Below are positions 1 to 8,577 of a stretch of 10,559 bases of DNA, in pieces. The notes beneath the pieces were generated by a model that was not told where the DNA came from, searched no databases, and worked only from the letters and a program-made list of their open reading frames with translations. The stretch comes from CANCDA01 sp043757205. GTDB taxonomy: Bacteria; Pseudomonadota; Gammaproteobacteria; Burkholderiales; Burkholderiaceae_C. Both the position numbers and the translations under genes were made by a program. How positions within the stretch are numbered: the first letter of the stretch is position 1; the number at the start of each line of letters is the position of its first letter. The stretch is from NCBI GenBank assembly GCA_043757205.1, contig JAYVPU010000058.1, positions 1 through 10,559 on the forward strand, read 5' to 3'.

Positions 1-324
1 GTGACGGTGGTTTGTTCGAGCGCTCCCCGGCAGATGAGAGAAATTGCGCTCACGCTTGAAACTGGTGCCACGGTGCAACAGGCTTTGTTGGCCAGTGGAC
101 TTGAAGCCTTGGCCCCAAATCTGGATTTAAAAAAATCAGTCGTCGGCGTATGGGGTCGCAAGGTAGGCATGGACCAAGTGCTGAAAGAGCACGATAGGGT
201 AGAGGTCTATCGGCCTTTAAGGGTCAACCCCAAAACCGCACGACGCGAGCGCTTTGCCCAACAAGGCAGCCGAGGGGCGGGATTGTTCGCCCATAGACGA
301 GACGGTGCTAAAGCTGGGTATTGA
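1..324 (+). CDS. rnfH: RnfH/RatB family protein (UPF0125), probably 5'-partial
   Basis: A small ubiquitin-fold (beta-grasp) protein of the RnfH family. Its biochemical role is not well established; members usually sit beside ratA and smpB. The visible 107 residues show the family pattern: an N-terminal beta strand with APRQ, the segment GATVQQALLASG, then VGVWGRKV (about residues 48-55), and the hallmark DRVEVYRPLRVNPKTARRER (65-84). The tail is basic and low in complexity. The first base of the window is a GTG that could be the start. However, I expect a few more residues before VTVV in this family and no upstream sequence is visible, so the true start may lie outside the window. The gene converges on the DUF4124 gene. 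Family assignment is confident; the start is not. Confidence 0.85.
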   Translation: MTVVCSSAPRQMREIALTLETGATVQQALLASGLEALAPNLDLKKSVVGVWGRKVGMDQVLKEHDRVEVYRPLRVNPKTARRERFAQQGSRGAGLFAHRRDGAKAGY

Positions 325-359
325 TCCCTGGGAGTGATCCGGGGGGGGGCTATTCCGGG

Positions 360-857
360 TTAACGACAGTCTGAGTCGATGGTGCTTTGTATGCGCTGTG
401 ATTCAACGGCGCGTGCCGAGTCATCATAAAACTCACGCTCACCTTTTTCATTGATTCTTGAAAGCCGGGTGCCTGAATCTAAACCAACTTTAGCCTGGCG
501 CGCTCGGTTGCAATTCTCGACTTTGGCGCTGGCGATGCGGTCTTCATCAGCTTTGCGCTTGGCGGCCTCTGTGACTTCGGCCTGTTTTTTCTTCTCCATC
601 AAACCTTTGTCAACACCCTCGCCAGGTTTGGCCGCTACGGGTGCGACTACCACGCCAGCCGGGGGTGGAGCGCCGGCTTGTGTTTCATTGCTCTTGGCGC
701 GTGTGTTGGGCTGTTTGAGAATGTTTTTCTCGGGCACGTCAGCACCCGGTGGGCGGTCACTGAATACCTTGCGGCCTGAAGCGTCTAGCCATTGCCACTG
801 GGCAACGGCGGCTAAGGAGAAAAAGCAGGCCACAGCGGCTAAAAGAAGTCGGTTCAT
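360..857 (-). CDS. Secreted DUF4124 domain protein
   Basis: A 165-residue exported protein of unknown function. Residues 1-19 form a clean Sec signal peptide (MNRLLL, hydrophobic core, cleavage after AVA). It is followed directly by the DUF4124 signature QWQWLDASGRKVFSDRPPG, typical of small envelope proteins of beta- and gammaproteobacteria. The middle is Ala/Pro-rich linker. The C-terminal half is a charged Lys/Glu/Ala-rich stretch, probably helical or coiled, containing NCNRARQAKVGLDSGTRL, and it ends in SDCR; the two cysteines could form a disulfide. The start at 857 is chosen because GAGG lies 8 nt upstream. An ATG at 863 (MKMNRLL) is nearly as good but only 2 nt from the same GAGG. The frame stays open to 941, but that would bury the signal peptide. 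The gene is divergent from guaB, and in my recollection this placement is conserved in related genomes. Confidence 0.85.
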   Translation of the reverse strand: MNRLLLAAVACFFSLAAVAQWQWLDASGRKVFSDRPPGADVPEKNILKQPNTRAKSNETQAGAPPPAGVVVAPVAAKPGEGVDKGLMEKKKQAEVTEAAKRKADEDRIASAKVENCNRARQAKVGLDSGTRLSRINEKGEREFYDDSARAVESQRIQSTIDSDCR

Positions 858-920
858 TTTCATGGCCTCAGTGTAGCGCTGCAAGCTTTGATTTAAAAGC
901 GCAAAACGGGCTTGGGTCGT

Positions 921-959
921 CCGCCAGTCGCTATTTGACAACCGCCTGGCGGGTACAAT
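921..959 (+). promoter_or_regulatory. Candidate guaB promoter with paired near-palindromic sites
   Basis: Ahead of guaB are a consensus -35 hexamer TTGACA (935-940) and a -10-like TACAAT (954-959). The 13-nt spacer is too short for a normal sigma-70 promoter, so the two may not work together. The perfect palindrome CCGCC-T-GGCGG occupies 942-952 within that spacer. A related element, CCGCCAGTCGC, lies at 921-931. The two match at 8 of 11 positions and start 21 bp apart, about two helical turns, with TTGACA between them. CCGCCAG (921-927) and CTGGCGG (946-952) also form a perfect 7-bp inverted repeat. This could be an operator for a guaB regulator; which one is unknown. Confidence 0.45.
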
Positions 960-979
960 CTGCCTTTTGGAGCTTTGAC

Positions 980-2449
980 ATGCGCCTTCTCGGTAAAGCG
1001 CTGACCTTCGACGATGTGTTGTTGGTGCCAGCCTTCTCCCAAGTCCTGCCCAAGGACACCTCTCTTGCGACCCGTTTCTCCCGCAACATCGCCCTGAACT
1101 TGCCCCTGGTGTCCGCCGCCATGGACACGGTGACAGAAGCCCGCCTGGCCATTGCCATTGCGCAAGAGGGCGGCATGGGCATCGTGCACAAAAACCTGAG
1201 CATTGCCGAACAAGCCGCCCAGGTGGCCAAGGTGAAACGATATGAATCCGGCGTGCTGCGTGACCCGGTTGTCATCACCCCGGACACCACCATTCGCCAG
1301 GTCATGCAATTGTCCGAAGACCTTGGCGTCTCAGGCTTTCCCGTTTGCGATGGTGGCAAGGTGGTGGGCATCGTCACCGGTCGCGACTTGCGCTTTGAGA
1401 CCCGCTACGACCTGCCCGTGAGCGAGATCATGACGCCACGTGATCGCCTGATCACCGTGCCCGACGGCACAACGCCCGCCGAGGCTAAGGCCCTGCTCAA
1501 CAAACACAAGCTGGAGCGCCTGCTGGTCATCAACAACGCCTTTGAACTCAAAGGTTTGATCACCGTCAAGGACATCACCAAGCAGCTCAACTTCCCCAAT
1601 GCCGCACGCGATGCCGCAGGCCACTTGCGCGTGGGTGCTGCTGTGGGTGTGGGCGAGGGGACTGAAGAGCGTGTTGAGGCGCTGGTCAAAGCCGGGGTGG
1701 ACGCCATTGTGGTGGACACTGCGCACGGCCACAGTAAGGGCGTGATTGAGCGCGTGCGCTGGGTCAAACAAAACTACCCGCATGTGGATGTGGTGGGTGG
1801 CAACATCGCTACCGGTGCAGCAGCTTTGGCGCTGGTGGAAGCGGGTGCCGACGCCGTCAAGGTCGGCATTGGCCCTGGCAGCATTTGCACGACGCGCATC
1901 GTGGCCGGTGTGGGTGTGCCGCAGATCACCGCCATAGACAACGTGGCCATCGCCCTTCAAGGCACGGGCGTTCCCTTGATTGCCGACGGCGGTATTCGCT
2001 ACAGCGGCGACATCGCCAAGGCCATTGCCTCAGGCGCAGGCACGGTCATGATGGGCGGCATGTTTGCGGGCACTGAAGAAGCGCCGGGCGAAATCGTGTT
2101 GTTCCAAGGCCGCAGCTACAAGAGCTACCGCGGCATGGGCTCTATTGGGGCCATGCAGCAGGGCAGTGCGGATCGTTACTTTCAAGAGTCAACGGCCGGT
2201 AACCCGAACGCCGACAAACTGGTGCCCGAGGGCATTGAAGGCCGCGTGCCCTACAAGGGCTCAGTCCTGTCCATCATCTATCAAATGGCCGGCGGCCTGC
2301 GGGCCAGCATGGGCTATTGCGGCTGTGGAACGATTGCCGAGATGCACGAGCGCTCTGAATTTGTTGAGATCACCTCAGCAGGTATCCGCGAAAGCCATGT
2401 GCACGACGTGCAGATCACCAAAGAAGCGCCCAACTACCGCGCTGATTAA
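980..2449 (+). CDS. guaB: Inosine-5'-monophosphate dehydrogenase
   Basis: Oxidises IMP to XMP with NAD+, the committed step of guanine nucleotide synthesis, in the cytoplasm. The 489-residue length is normal for bacterial IMPDH. The N-terminus ALTFDDVLLVPAFS is diagnostic. A CBS-domain pair (Bateman module) spans about residues 92-205. The catalytic loop is GPGSICTTRIVAGVG with nucleophile Cys303. The phosphate-binding region has ADGGIR (335-340) and RGMGSIGAM (384-392). The mobile flap carries the Arg399-Tyr400 pair, followed by PEGIEGRVPYKG, and MGYCGCGTI lies near the C-terminus. The ATG at 980 is chosen because GGAG (969-972) lies 7 nt upstream and the protein then begins at the family's usual N-terminus; the open frame continues upstream to 935. 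guaA follows 64 bp downstream. Confidence 0.97.
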   Translation: MRLLGKALTFDDVLLVPAFSQVLPKDTSLATRFSRNIALNLPLVSAAMDTVTEARLAIAIAQEGGMGIVHKNLSIAEQAAQVAKVKRYESGVLRDPVVITPDTTIRQVMQLSEDLGVSGFPVCDGGKVVGIVTGRDLRFETRYDLPVSEIMTPRDRLITVPDGTTPAEAKALLNKHKLERLLVINNAFELKGLITVKDITKQLNFPNAARDAAGHLRVGAAVGVGEGTEERVEALVKAGVDAIVVDTAHGHSKGVIERVRWVKQNYPHVDVVGGNIATGAAALALVEAGADAVKVGIGPGSICTTRIVAGVGVPQITAIDNVAIALQGTGVPLIADGGIRYSGDIAKAIASGAGTVMMGGMFAGTEEAPGEIVLFQGRSYKSYRGMGSIGAMQQGSADRYFQESTAGNPNADKLVPEGIEGRVPYKGSVLSIIYQMAGGLRASMGYCGCGTIAEMHERSEFVEITSAGIRESHVHDVQITKEAPNYRAD

Positions 2450-2463
2450 ACATGACCGCCCAC

Positions 2464-2505
2464 AGGCCCGAACCCCTCACCATGGTGTTCGGGCCTTTGC
2501 TTTTT
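2464..2505 (+). terminator. Terminator-like hairpin between guaB and guaA
   Basis: AGGCCCGAAC (2464-2473) and GTTCGGGCCT (2487-2496) form a perfect 10-bp GC-rich stem with a 13-nt loop. It is followed by TTTGCTTTTTATT, making a good intrinsic terminator for transcripts leaving guaB. The loop region contains the smaller palindrome CACCATGGTG (2478-2487), which overlaps the stem by one base. The T-tract ends about 6 nt before the guaA start codon, so the hairpin lies entirely in the guaA leader. Partial read-through or attenuation is possible. Confidence 0.8.
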
Positions 2506-2513
2506 ATTCCGCC

Positions 2514-4145
2514 ATGCAACACCAAAAAATCCTGATCCTCGATTTCGGCTCCCAGGTCACCCAGCTCATCGCACGGCGCGTGCGTGAAGCCCATGTGTAC
2601 TGCGAGGTTCACCCGTGTGACGTGTCGTCCGACTGGGTACGGGACTACGCCAAAGACGGTTCGCTCAAAGGCATCATCCTGTCGGGCAGCCATGCCAGCG
2701 TCTATGAAGACAGCACCGACAAAGCGCCTGACGCCGTGTTTGAGCTGGGCGTGCCCGTGCTGGGTATTTGCTACGGTATGCAAACCATGGCGCAGCAACT
2801 GGGTGGCAAGGTGGAGGCCGGTCACAAGCGCGAGTTCGGCTTTGCCGCCGTGCGCGCCCGTGGCCACACCGCCCTGCTCAAAGACATTGCGGACTTCACC
2901 ACGCCCGAGGGCTACGGCATGCTTAACGCGTGGATGAGCCATGGTGACAAAGTCACCGAGCTGCCCCCAGGCTTCAAGCTCATGGCCTCGACCGACTCTT
3001 GCCCCATTGCCGGCATGGCCGACGAGGCGCGCCACTTCTATGCGGTGCAGTTCCACCCCGAAGTCACGCACACGGTGCAAGGCGCCGCGCTGCTGGAGCG
3101 CTTTGTCATTGGCATCTGCGGCGCACAACCCGACTGGGTGATGCGAGACCACATTGCCGAGGCGGTTGCCCTCATCCGCGAACAGGTGGGAGATGAAGAA
3201 GTGATTTTGGGCCTGAGCGGCGGAGTGGATTCGTCCGTTGCAGCGGCACTGATCCACCGCGCCATTGGCGACCAGCTCACCTGCGTGTTTGTCGATCACG
3301 GCTTGCTGCGCCTGAACGAAGGCGACATGGTGATGGACATGTTTGTGGGCAAGCTGCACGCCAAAGTCATCCGCGTGGATGCGGCCGATCAGTTCCTCGG
3401 ACATCTGGCTGGCGTGAGCGACCCGGAGGCCAAACGCAAGATCATTGGGCGCGAATTTGTAGAGGTGTTTAAGGCGCAAGCCGCCTTATTAATTGCGTCA
3501 GGTGCTAGTAAAAAAGGAGCAAAGTGGTTGGCTCAAGGCACCATTTATCCTGACGTGATTGAGTCCGGCGGCGCAAAAGATGGGAAAGGTGGCAAGAAAG
3601 CCGTCACTATCAAGAGCCACCACAACGTGGGTGGCTTGCCAGAGCAACTCGGGCTCAAATTGTTGGAGCCGCTGCGTGATCTGTTCAAAGACGAAGTACG
3701 CGAACTGGGCGTTGCTTTGGGACTCCCGCACGGCATGGTGTATCGCCACCCCTTCCCAGGCCCGGGCTTGGGTGTGCGCATCTTGGGTGAGGTGAAAAAA
3801 GAATACGCCGATCTGCTGCGCAGCGCCGACGCCATCTTCATCGAAGAGCTGCACAACTTCAATGACGAAGCCACGGGTAAGAGCTGGTACGAGCTGACCA
3901 GCCAAGCCTTCACTGTCTTCCTGCCGGTCAAGAGCGTGGGCGTGATGGGCGATGGCCGCACCTACGACTACGTGGTGGCCCTGCGCGCCGTGCAGACCAG
4001 CGACTTCATGACCGCCGATTGGGCCGAGCTGCCGTATGCGCTGCTCAAGAAAGTGTCTGGGCGGATCATTAATGAGGTCAGAGGGATTAACCGTGTCACT
4101 TATGACGTGTCCTCTAAGCCGCCTGCGACGATTGAGTGGGAATGA
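2514..4145 (+). CDS. guaA: GMP synthase (glutamine-hydrolysing)
   Basis: Converts XMP to GMP using ATP and ammonia released from glutamine. The N-terminal class I glutamine amidotransferase domain (about residues 4-200) has the nucleophile in GICYGMQ (Cys86) and the His181/Glu183 pair in FHPEV. The ATP-pyrophosphatase domain has the PP-loop LSGGVDSS (234-241), and the C-terminal dimerisation domain ends in the family-typical PPATIEWE. Motifs WLAQGTIYPDVIESGG and KSHHNVGGLPE are intact. At 543 residues it is somewhat longer than E. coli GuaA (525). Part of the excess is an AT-rich insertion at about residues 321-336, just before KWLAQGT, with paired TTA leucine codons. ATG 2514 is the only sensible start, as MQHQKILILDFGSQ is the family N-terminus. 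No Shine-Dalgarno sequence is visible; the hairpin and T-tract fill the space upstream. Confidence 0.97.
   Translation: MQHQKILILDFGSQVTQLIARRVREAHVYCEVHPCDVSSDWVRDYAKDGSLKGIILSGSHASVYEDSTDKAPDAVFELGVPVLGICYGMQTMAQQLGGKVEAGHKREFGFAAVRARGHTALLKDIADFTTPEGYGMLNAWMSHGDKVTELPPGFKLMASTDSCPIAGMADEARHFYAVQFHPEVTHTVQGAALLERFVIGICGAQPDWVMRDHIAEAVALIREQVGDEEVILGLSGGVDSSVAAALIHRAIGDQLTCVFVDHGLLRLNEGDMVMDMFVGKLHAKVIRVDAADQFLGHLAGVSDPEAKRKIIGREFVEVFKAQAALLIASGASKKGAKWLAQGTIYPDVIESGGAKDGKGGKKAVTIKSHHNVGGLPEQLGLKLLEPLRDLFKDEVRELGVALGLPHGMVYRHPFPGPGLGVRILGEVKKEYADLLRSADAIFIEELHNFNDEATGKSWYELTSQAFTVFLPVKSVGVMGDGRTYDYVVALRAVQTSDFMTADWAELPYALLKKVSGRIINEVRGINRVTYDVSSKPPATIEWE
3484..3525 (-). repeat. Candidate dispersed repeat inserted in frame within guaA
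   Basis: An AT-rich patch inside otherwise GC-rich guaA, encoding LLIASGASKKGA between the helix FVEVFKAQA and the conserved KWLAQGT. On the minus strand it reads TAGCACCTGACGCA (3494-3507). This matches TAGCTGTTTACGCA at 8912-8925 in 10 of 14 positions, and both are flanked by T-rich sequence on one side and ATTAATAAGG-like sequence on the other. From memory, E. coli GuaA has only about ten residues in the equivalent gap, against 17 here. I infer that an AT-rich repeat unit scattered in Comamonadaceae genomes has inserted without breaking the frame. The boundaries are approximate. Confidence 0.45.
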
Positions 4146-4194
4146 TCGGTCTCAGGTCAGCATTAACCCACTAGTCAGTGAGGTGTAAGTGCAG

Positions 4195-4222
4195 AAATTG
4201 ATAGTCGCGCCTTGTTTTGATC
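4195..4222 (+). repeat. Possible degenerate copy of the same repeat ahead of acsA
   Basis: AAATTGATAG (4195-4204) is identical to 8905-8914 in the SIMPL gene. In both places it is followed by a CGC(A/C)TTG(G)TTT-like stretch, separated by a gap of different length. It lies in the 98-bp gap between guaA and acsA, probably within the acsA leader. The match is short and AT-rich, so chance is possible. Otherwise this gap shows no convincing terminator and no clear promoter. Confidence 0.25.
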
Positions 4223-4243
4223 GTCAACTCCAGAAAGTTACCC

Positions 4244-6241
<1,998 letters not shown>

Positions 6242-6247
6242 GCCTTG

Positions 6248-7684
6248 CTAATCTTTGGCAATTGGCAGTTGAATCCGCGCAGACAGGCCACCTGAGGCGC
6301 TGTTGGAGAGGGTTAATTTGCCGCCCATGCGCTGCAATGTTTTCTCAACAATAGACAAGCCCAGGCCGGCCCCGGTTGCCGCCGTTCTGGCCATGTCGCC
6401 ACGGAAAAAGGGTTTGGTTAGGTTGCTCAGAATCGCAGGATCGACCCCCGTGCCATAGTCGCGCACGCGGATCAATACCCACTTACCTCGGGTGCGGGCG
6501 GCTATGTCCACAATCGTCACACCAAAATCAGTCGATTTGCCATAGCGTCGCGCATTTTCAAAGAGGTTGGAGAACACGCGTCCCAGCTCCACCTCATCGG
6601 CTTGAACCCGGATGTTTTCAGGTAAATCCAGATTGAACTGCATGTCAGGGTGGTTTTTGAATGCGTAGAGGCCGTTATGAATCACCTCGTTCAAATTCAC
6701 CGACACCAACGCCACGTGGTCGGGCCGTGCGTAGTCCAAAAATTTATCGATGATGGCGTCAAGCTGCTCAATATCGGCGGCCATGTGCTCGCGGGCGTCG
6801 GTGTCGCTCACACTCATCTCGGTTTCCAGCCGCAGCCGGGCCAACGGTGTGCGTAAGTCGTGTGAAATGCCGGCCAGCATGATCGCCCGATCTTGCTCAA
6901 TTTTGGCAAGGCGCTGGGCCATGCGGTTAAAGCCGATGTTGACCTGTCGAATCTCATTGGTCGTGGCATGTTCGTCCAGTCGGCTGGCGACAAAATCGCC
7001 TTCACGCACCCGGCTGGCTGCAAACGATAGTTCTTTGAGGGGGCGGTTGATCAGACGGGCTAACAGAGCGGCGCCCGCCAGCGACAAAACGGCGGCCGAG
7101 ATCAACCAGATCAGCCAGGTTTTGCTGGCTGTTTGCTTGAAGCGGGCGTGATCAGTCAGCATCCAGTAGTTGTCACCGTCGATATCAAAACCGACCCACA
7201 TGCCTGATTCATTGTTCACACTGTCTGCCACGATGGTGCCCGGGCCGAGGCGGCGACTTAACTCGGCTGAAATGCGCTGGCTTAACGTGTCATCGTCAAA
7301 AGGGTCATAGCGGTCTGTCGGCTCGCGAGGAACAATGCGCACACCTTCCTGATCGGACATGGTTTTCAACAAGGACGTGCGTGCAATGGCATCGGCGTGA
7401 ATCAGGCCAGCCCGACTCAGGTTGACCAGCGATGCGATTTGTTGTGCCGTTTGCGTGGCACGCGGCTCAAACTCCAACGCGCGCAAGGTTTGTAGCCAGG
7501 CCATGATGCTGCCAAACAGCAGAATGGCAATCAGGAAGAAGGTTCGCCAGAACAGGCTCAGGCGAATGCGAATCTGCATGCCTCGCGCAGGCTCGCCTTC
7601 GAGTGCCGCCGACATGGTTTCCAGCGGAATTGGGCCGGTAAGATCGGCCGTTGGGTCGCTGGGTGATGCTTTCTTCCAGTTCAA
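6248..7684 (-). CDS. envZ: EnvZ-like sensor histidine kinase
   Basis: Inner-membrane sensor kinase partner of the adjacent OmpR-like regulator. The order is: a cytoplasmic N-tail (about 1-43), TM1 (about 44-68), a periplasmic domain of about 120 residues, TM2 (about 189-211), HAMP (about 212-264), and the H-box GISHDLRTPLARLRLE with phospho-acceptor His275. The ATPase domain has the N-box SNLFENARRYG (372-382), G1 RDYGTGVDP, F-box KPFFRGD and G2 GAGLGLSIV (438-446). All catalytic motifs are intact, at 478 residues. The chosen start is a TTG at 7684 that overlaps the ompR stop by 4 nt (TTGA), which implies translational coupling. Internal ATGs at 7615 and 7579 are alternatives, and the last would place TM1 close to the N-terminus. 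The signal sensed cannot be told from sequence; osmotic or envelope stress is assumed by family. Confidence 0.92.
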   Translation of the reverse strand: MNWKKASPSDPTADLTGPIPLETMSAALEGEPARGMQIRIRLSLFWRTFFLIAILLFGSIMAWLQTLRALEFEPRATQTAQQIASLVNLSRAGLIHADAIARTSLLKTMSDQEGVRIVPREPTDRYDPFDDDTLSQRISAELSRRLGPGTIVADSVNNESGMWVGFDIDGDNYWMLTDHARFKQTASKTWLIWLISAAVLSLAGAALLARLINRPLKELSFAASRVREGDFVASRLDEHATTNEIRQVNIGFNRMAQRLAKIEQDRAIMLAGISHDLRTPLARLRLETEMSVSDTDAREHMAADIEQLDAIIDKFLDYARPDHVALVSVNLNEVIHNGLYAFKNHPDMQFNLDLPENIRVQADEVELGRVFSNLFENARRYGKSTDFGVTIVDIAARTRGKWVLIRVRDYGTGVDPAILSNLTKPFFRGDMARTAATGAGLGLSIVEKTLQRMGGKLTLSNSASGGLSARIQLPIAKD

Positions 7685-8412
7685 CTTGCACCGTCCGGAA
7701 CAAAGACATAACCGACGCCCCAGACGGTCTGGATGTAGCGTGGTGAGGCCGCATCAACCTCCACCAATTTGCGCAGACGAGAGACTTGCACATCCAGGCT
7801 GCGGTCAAAGGGCTCGAACTCTCGCCCCCGTGCCAGTTGAGCCAGTTTTTCACGCGACATGGGCTGACGCGGGTGGCGCACCAAGGCCTTGAGCATGGCA
7901 AATTCACCCGTGGTCAAGGGCATTTCTTCGGTGTCTTTGCGCAGGGTGCGCGAACCCAGATCAAACGTGAACGGCCCAAAACTCACCACTTCGTTTTCAC
8001 TGGAAGGTGCACCGGGCACCTCCGTTGGGGGGCGGCGGCGCAAAACGGCATTGATCCGGGCCAGCAATTCACGTGGATTAAAGGGCTTGCCAAGGTAGTC
8101 GTCTGCCCCCACCTCCAGGCCGACGATGCGGTCCACGTCCTCCACTTTGGCTGTCAGCATGATGATGGGTGTGCGGTCATTGGCACTGCGCAGGCGTCGG
8201 CAGATGGACAGGCCATCTTCGCCTGGCATCATGAGGTCCAGCACAATCAAGTCAACGCTCTCACGCAGCAAAATGCGCGTCAGCGATTTACCATCCTCGG
8301 CGAGGAAGACTTCAAAGCCTTCCTGGGTCAGGTAGCGGCGCAGCAAATCCCTGATGCGGGCATCGTCATCTACGATCAAAATTTTGTCGATGCGGTTGCT
8401 GGTTTGAGTCAT
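7681..8412 (-). CDS. ompR: OmpR-family response regulator
   Basis: A 243-residue DNA-binding response regulator. The receiver domain (about 10-125) has the acidic pair Asp15/Asp16, phospho-acceptor Asp59 in LIVLDLMMPGEDG, Thr87 in MLTAK and Lys109 in YLGKPFNPREL. A linker (PPTEVPGAPSSENE) leads to the winged-helix trans_reg_C domain. That domain has LTTGEFAMLKALV, the recognition region RSLDVQVSRLRKLVE and the wing RYIQTVWGVGYVFVPDG. The long match to OmpR, including REFEPFDRSLDVQVSRLRK, supports the name over other members. ATG 8412 (MTQTSNRID) gives the usual N-terminus; the open frame extends to 8496 through the inverted-repeat region, which is unlikely to be translated. The Shine-Dalgarno sequence is weak. 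The gene is followed by the coupled kinase gene, and TTTGTAACAG-type sites upstream suggest autoregulation. Confidence 0.95.
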   Translation of the reverse strand: MTQTSNRIDKILIVDDDARIRDLLRRYLTQEGFEVFLAEDGKSLTRILLRESVDLIVLDLMMPGEDGLSICRRLRSANDRTPIIMLTAKVEDVDRIVGLEVGADDYLGKPFNPRELLARINAVLRRRPPTEVPGAPSSENEVVSFGPFTFDLGSRTLRKDTEEMPLTTGEFAMLKALVRHPRQPMSREKLAQLARGREFEPFDRSLDVQVSRLRKLVEVDAASPRYIQTVWGVGYVFVPDGAS

Positions 8413-8429
8413 TTTGTGTGCCCAATGAA

Positions 8430-8507
8430 TTTGTAACAGAGCCCATTTTGACGCGCCAATTCGCAATGTGGCGTCATTTTTGGCCGACTTTGACACACTG
8501 TTACAAA
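8430..8507. promoter_or_regulatory. Inverted OmpR-like half-sites in the ompR / secreted-gene divergent region
   Basis: TTTGTAACAG (8430-8439) and CTGTTACAAA (8498-8507) form a perfect 10-bp inverted repeat, 58 bp apart. The core TGTTACA/TGTAACA matches the GTTACA-type half-sites bound by OmpR-family regulators in enterobacteria. Nested inside is a second imperfect pair, TGACGCgCCA (8449-8458) and TGGCGTCA (8469-8476), with one bulged G. The 8430-8439 arm lies 18 bp ahead of the ompR ATG and could overlap a -10 (TACAAA, with TTGGCG 18 bp away on the minus strand). A consensus TTGACA at 8490-8495 points towards the secreted gene but has no good -10. Autoregulation by OmpR is inference. Confidence 0.5.
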
Positions 8508-8535
8508 ACTAGGCGAGACTTGCGAGCAGGCGTTC

Positions 8536-8558
8536 GGAACAATGTGAACGTGTGTTCC
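8536..8558. promoter_or_regulatory. Inverted repeat GGAACA-N11-TGTTCC ahead of the small secreted gene
   Basis: GGAACA (8536-8541) and TGTTCC (8553-8558) form a perfect 6-bp inverted repeat with an 11-nt spacer. It ends 19 bp before the ATG at 8578. A -10-like TTAAAT follows at 8565-8570. The geometry fits a dimeric repressor or activator site, but the arms are short, so chance is not excluded. Confidence 0.3.
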
Positions 8559-8577
8559 TCTGCGTTAAATTGCGACT

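Noticed and set aside
1331..1960. A 209-codon minus-strand frame opposite guaB
   Set aside because: Antisense shadow of IMP dehydrogenase; no motif or signal peptide.
2064..2513. N-terminal extension of guaA reaching back into guaB
   Set aside because: The frame is open but overlaps guaB in another frame and spans the hairpin; the GuaA family N-terminus begins at the ATG at 2514.
2415..3479. A 354-codon open frame on the minus strand opposite guaA
   Set aside because: It runs opposite a perfectly recognisable GMP synthase, its product is His/Val/Gly-rich with no domain I recognise, and long antisense frames are common in GC-rich genes.
4170..4185. Small CACT-AGTC-AGTG hairpin after guaA as a terminator
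   Set aside because: The stem is only 4 bp and there is no T-tract.
8490..8495. Consensus TTGACA as a promoter for the small secreted gene
   Set aside because: No acceptable -10 hexamer lies 16-18 bp downstream, so it is only mentioned as context.
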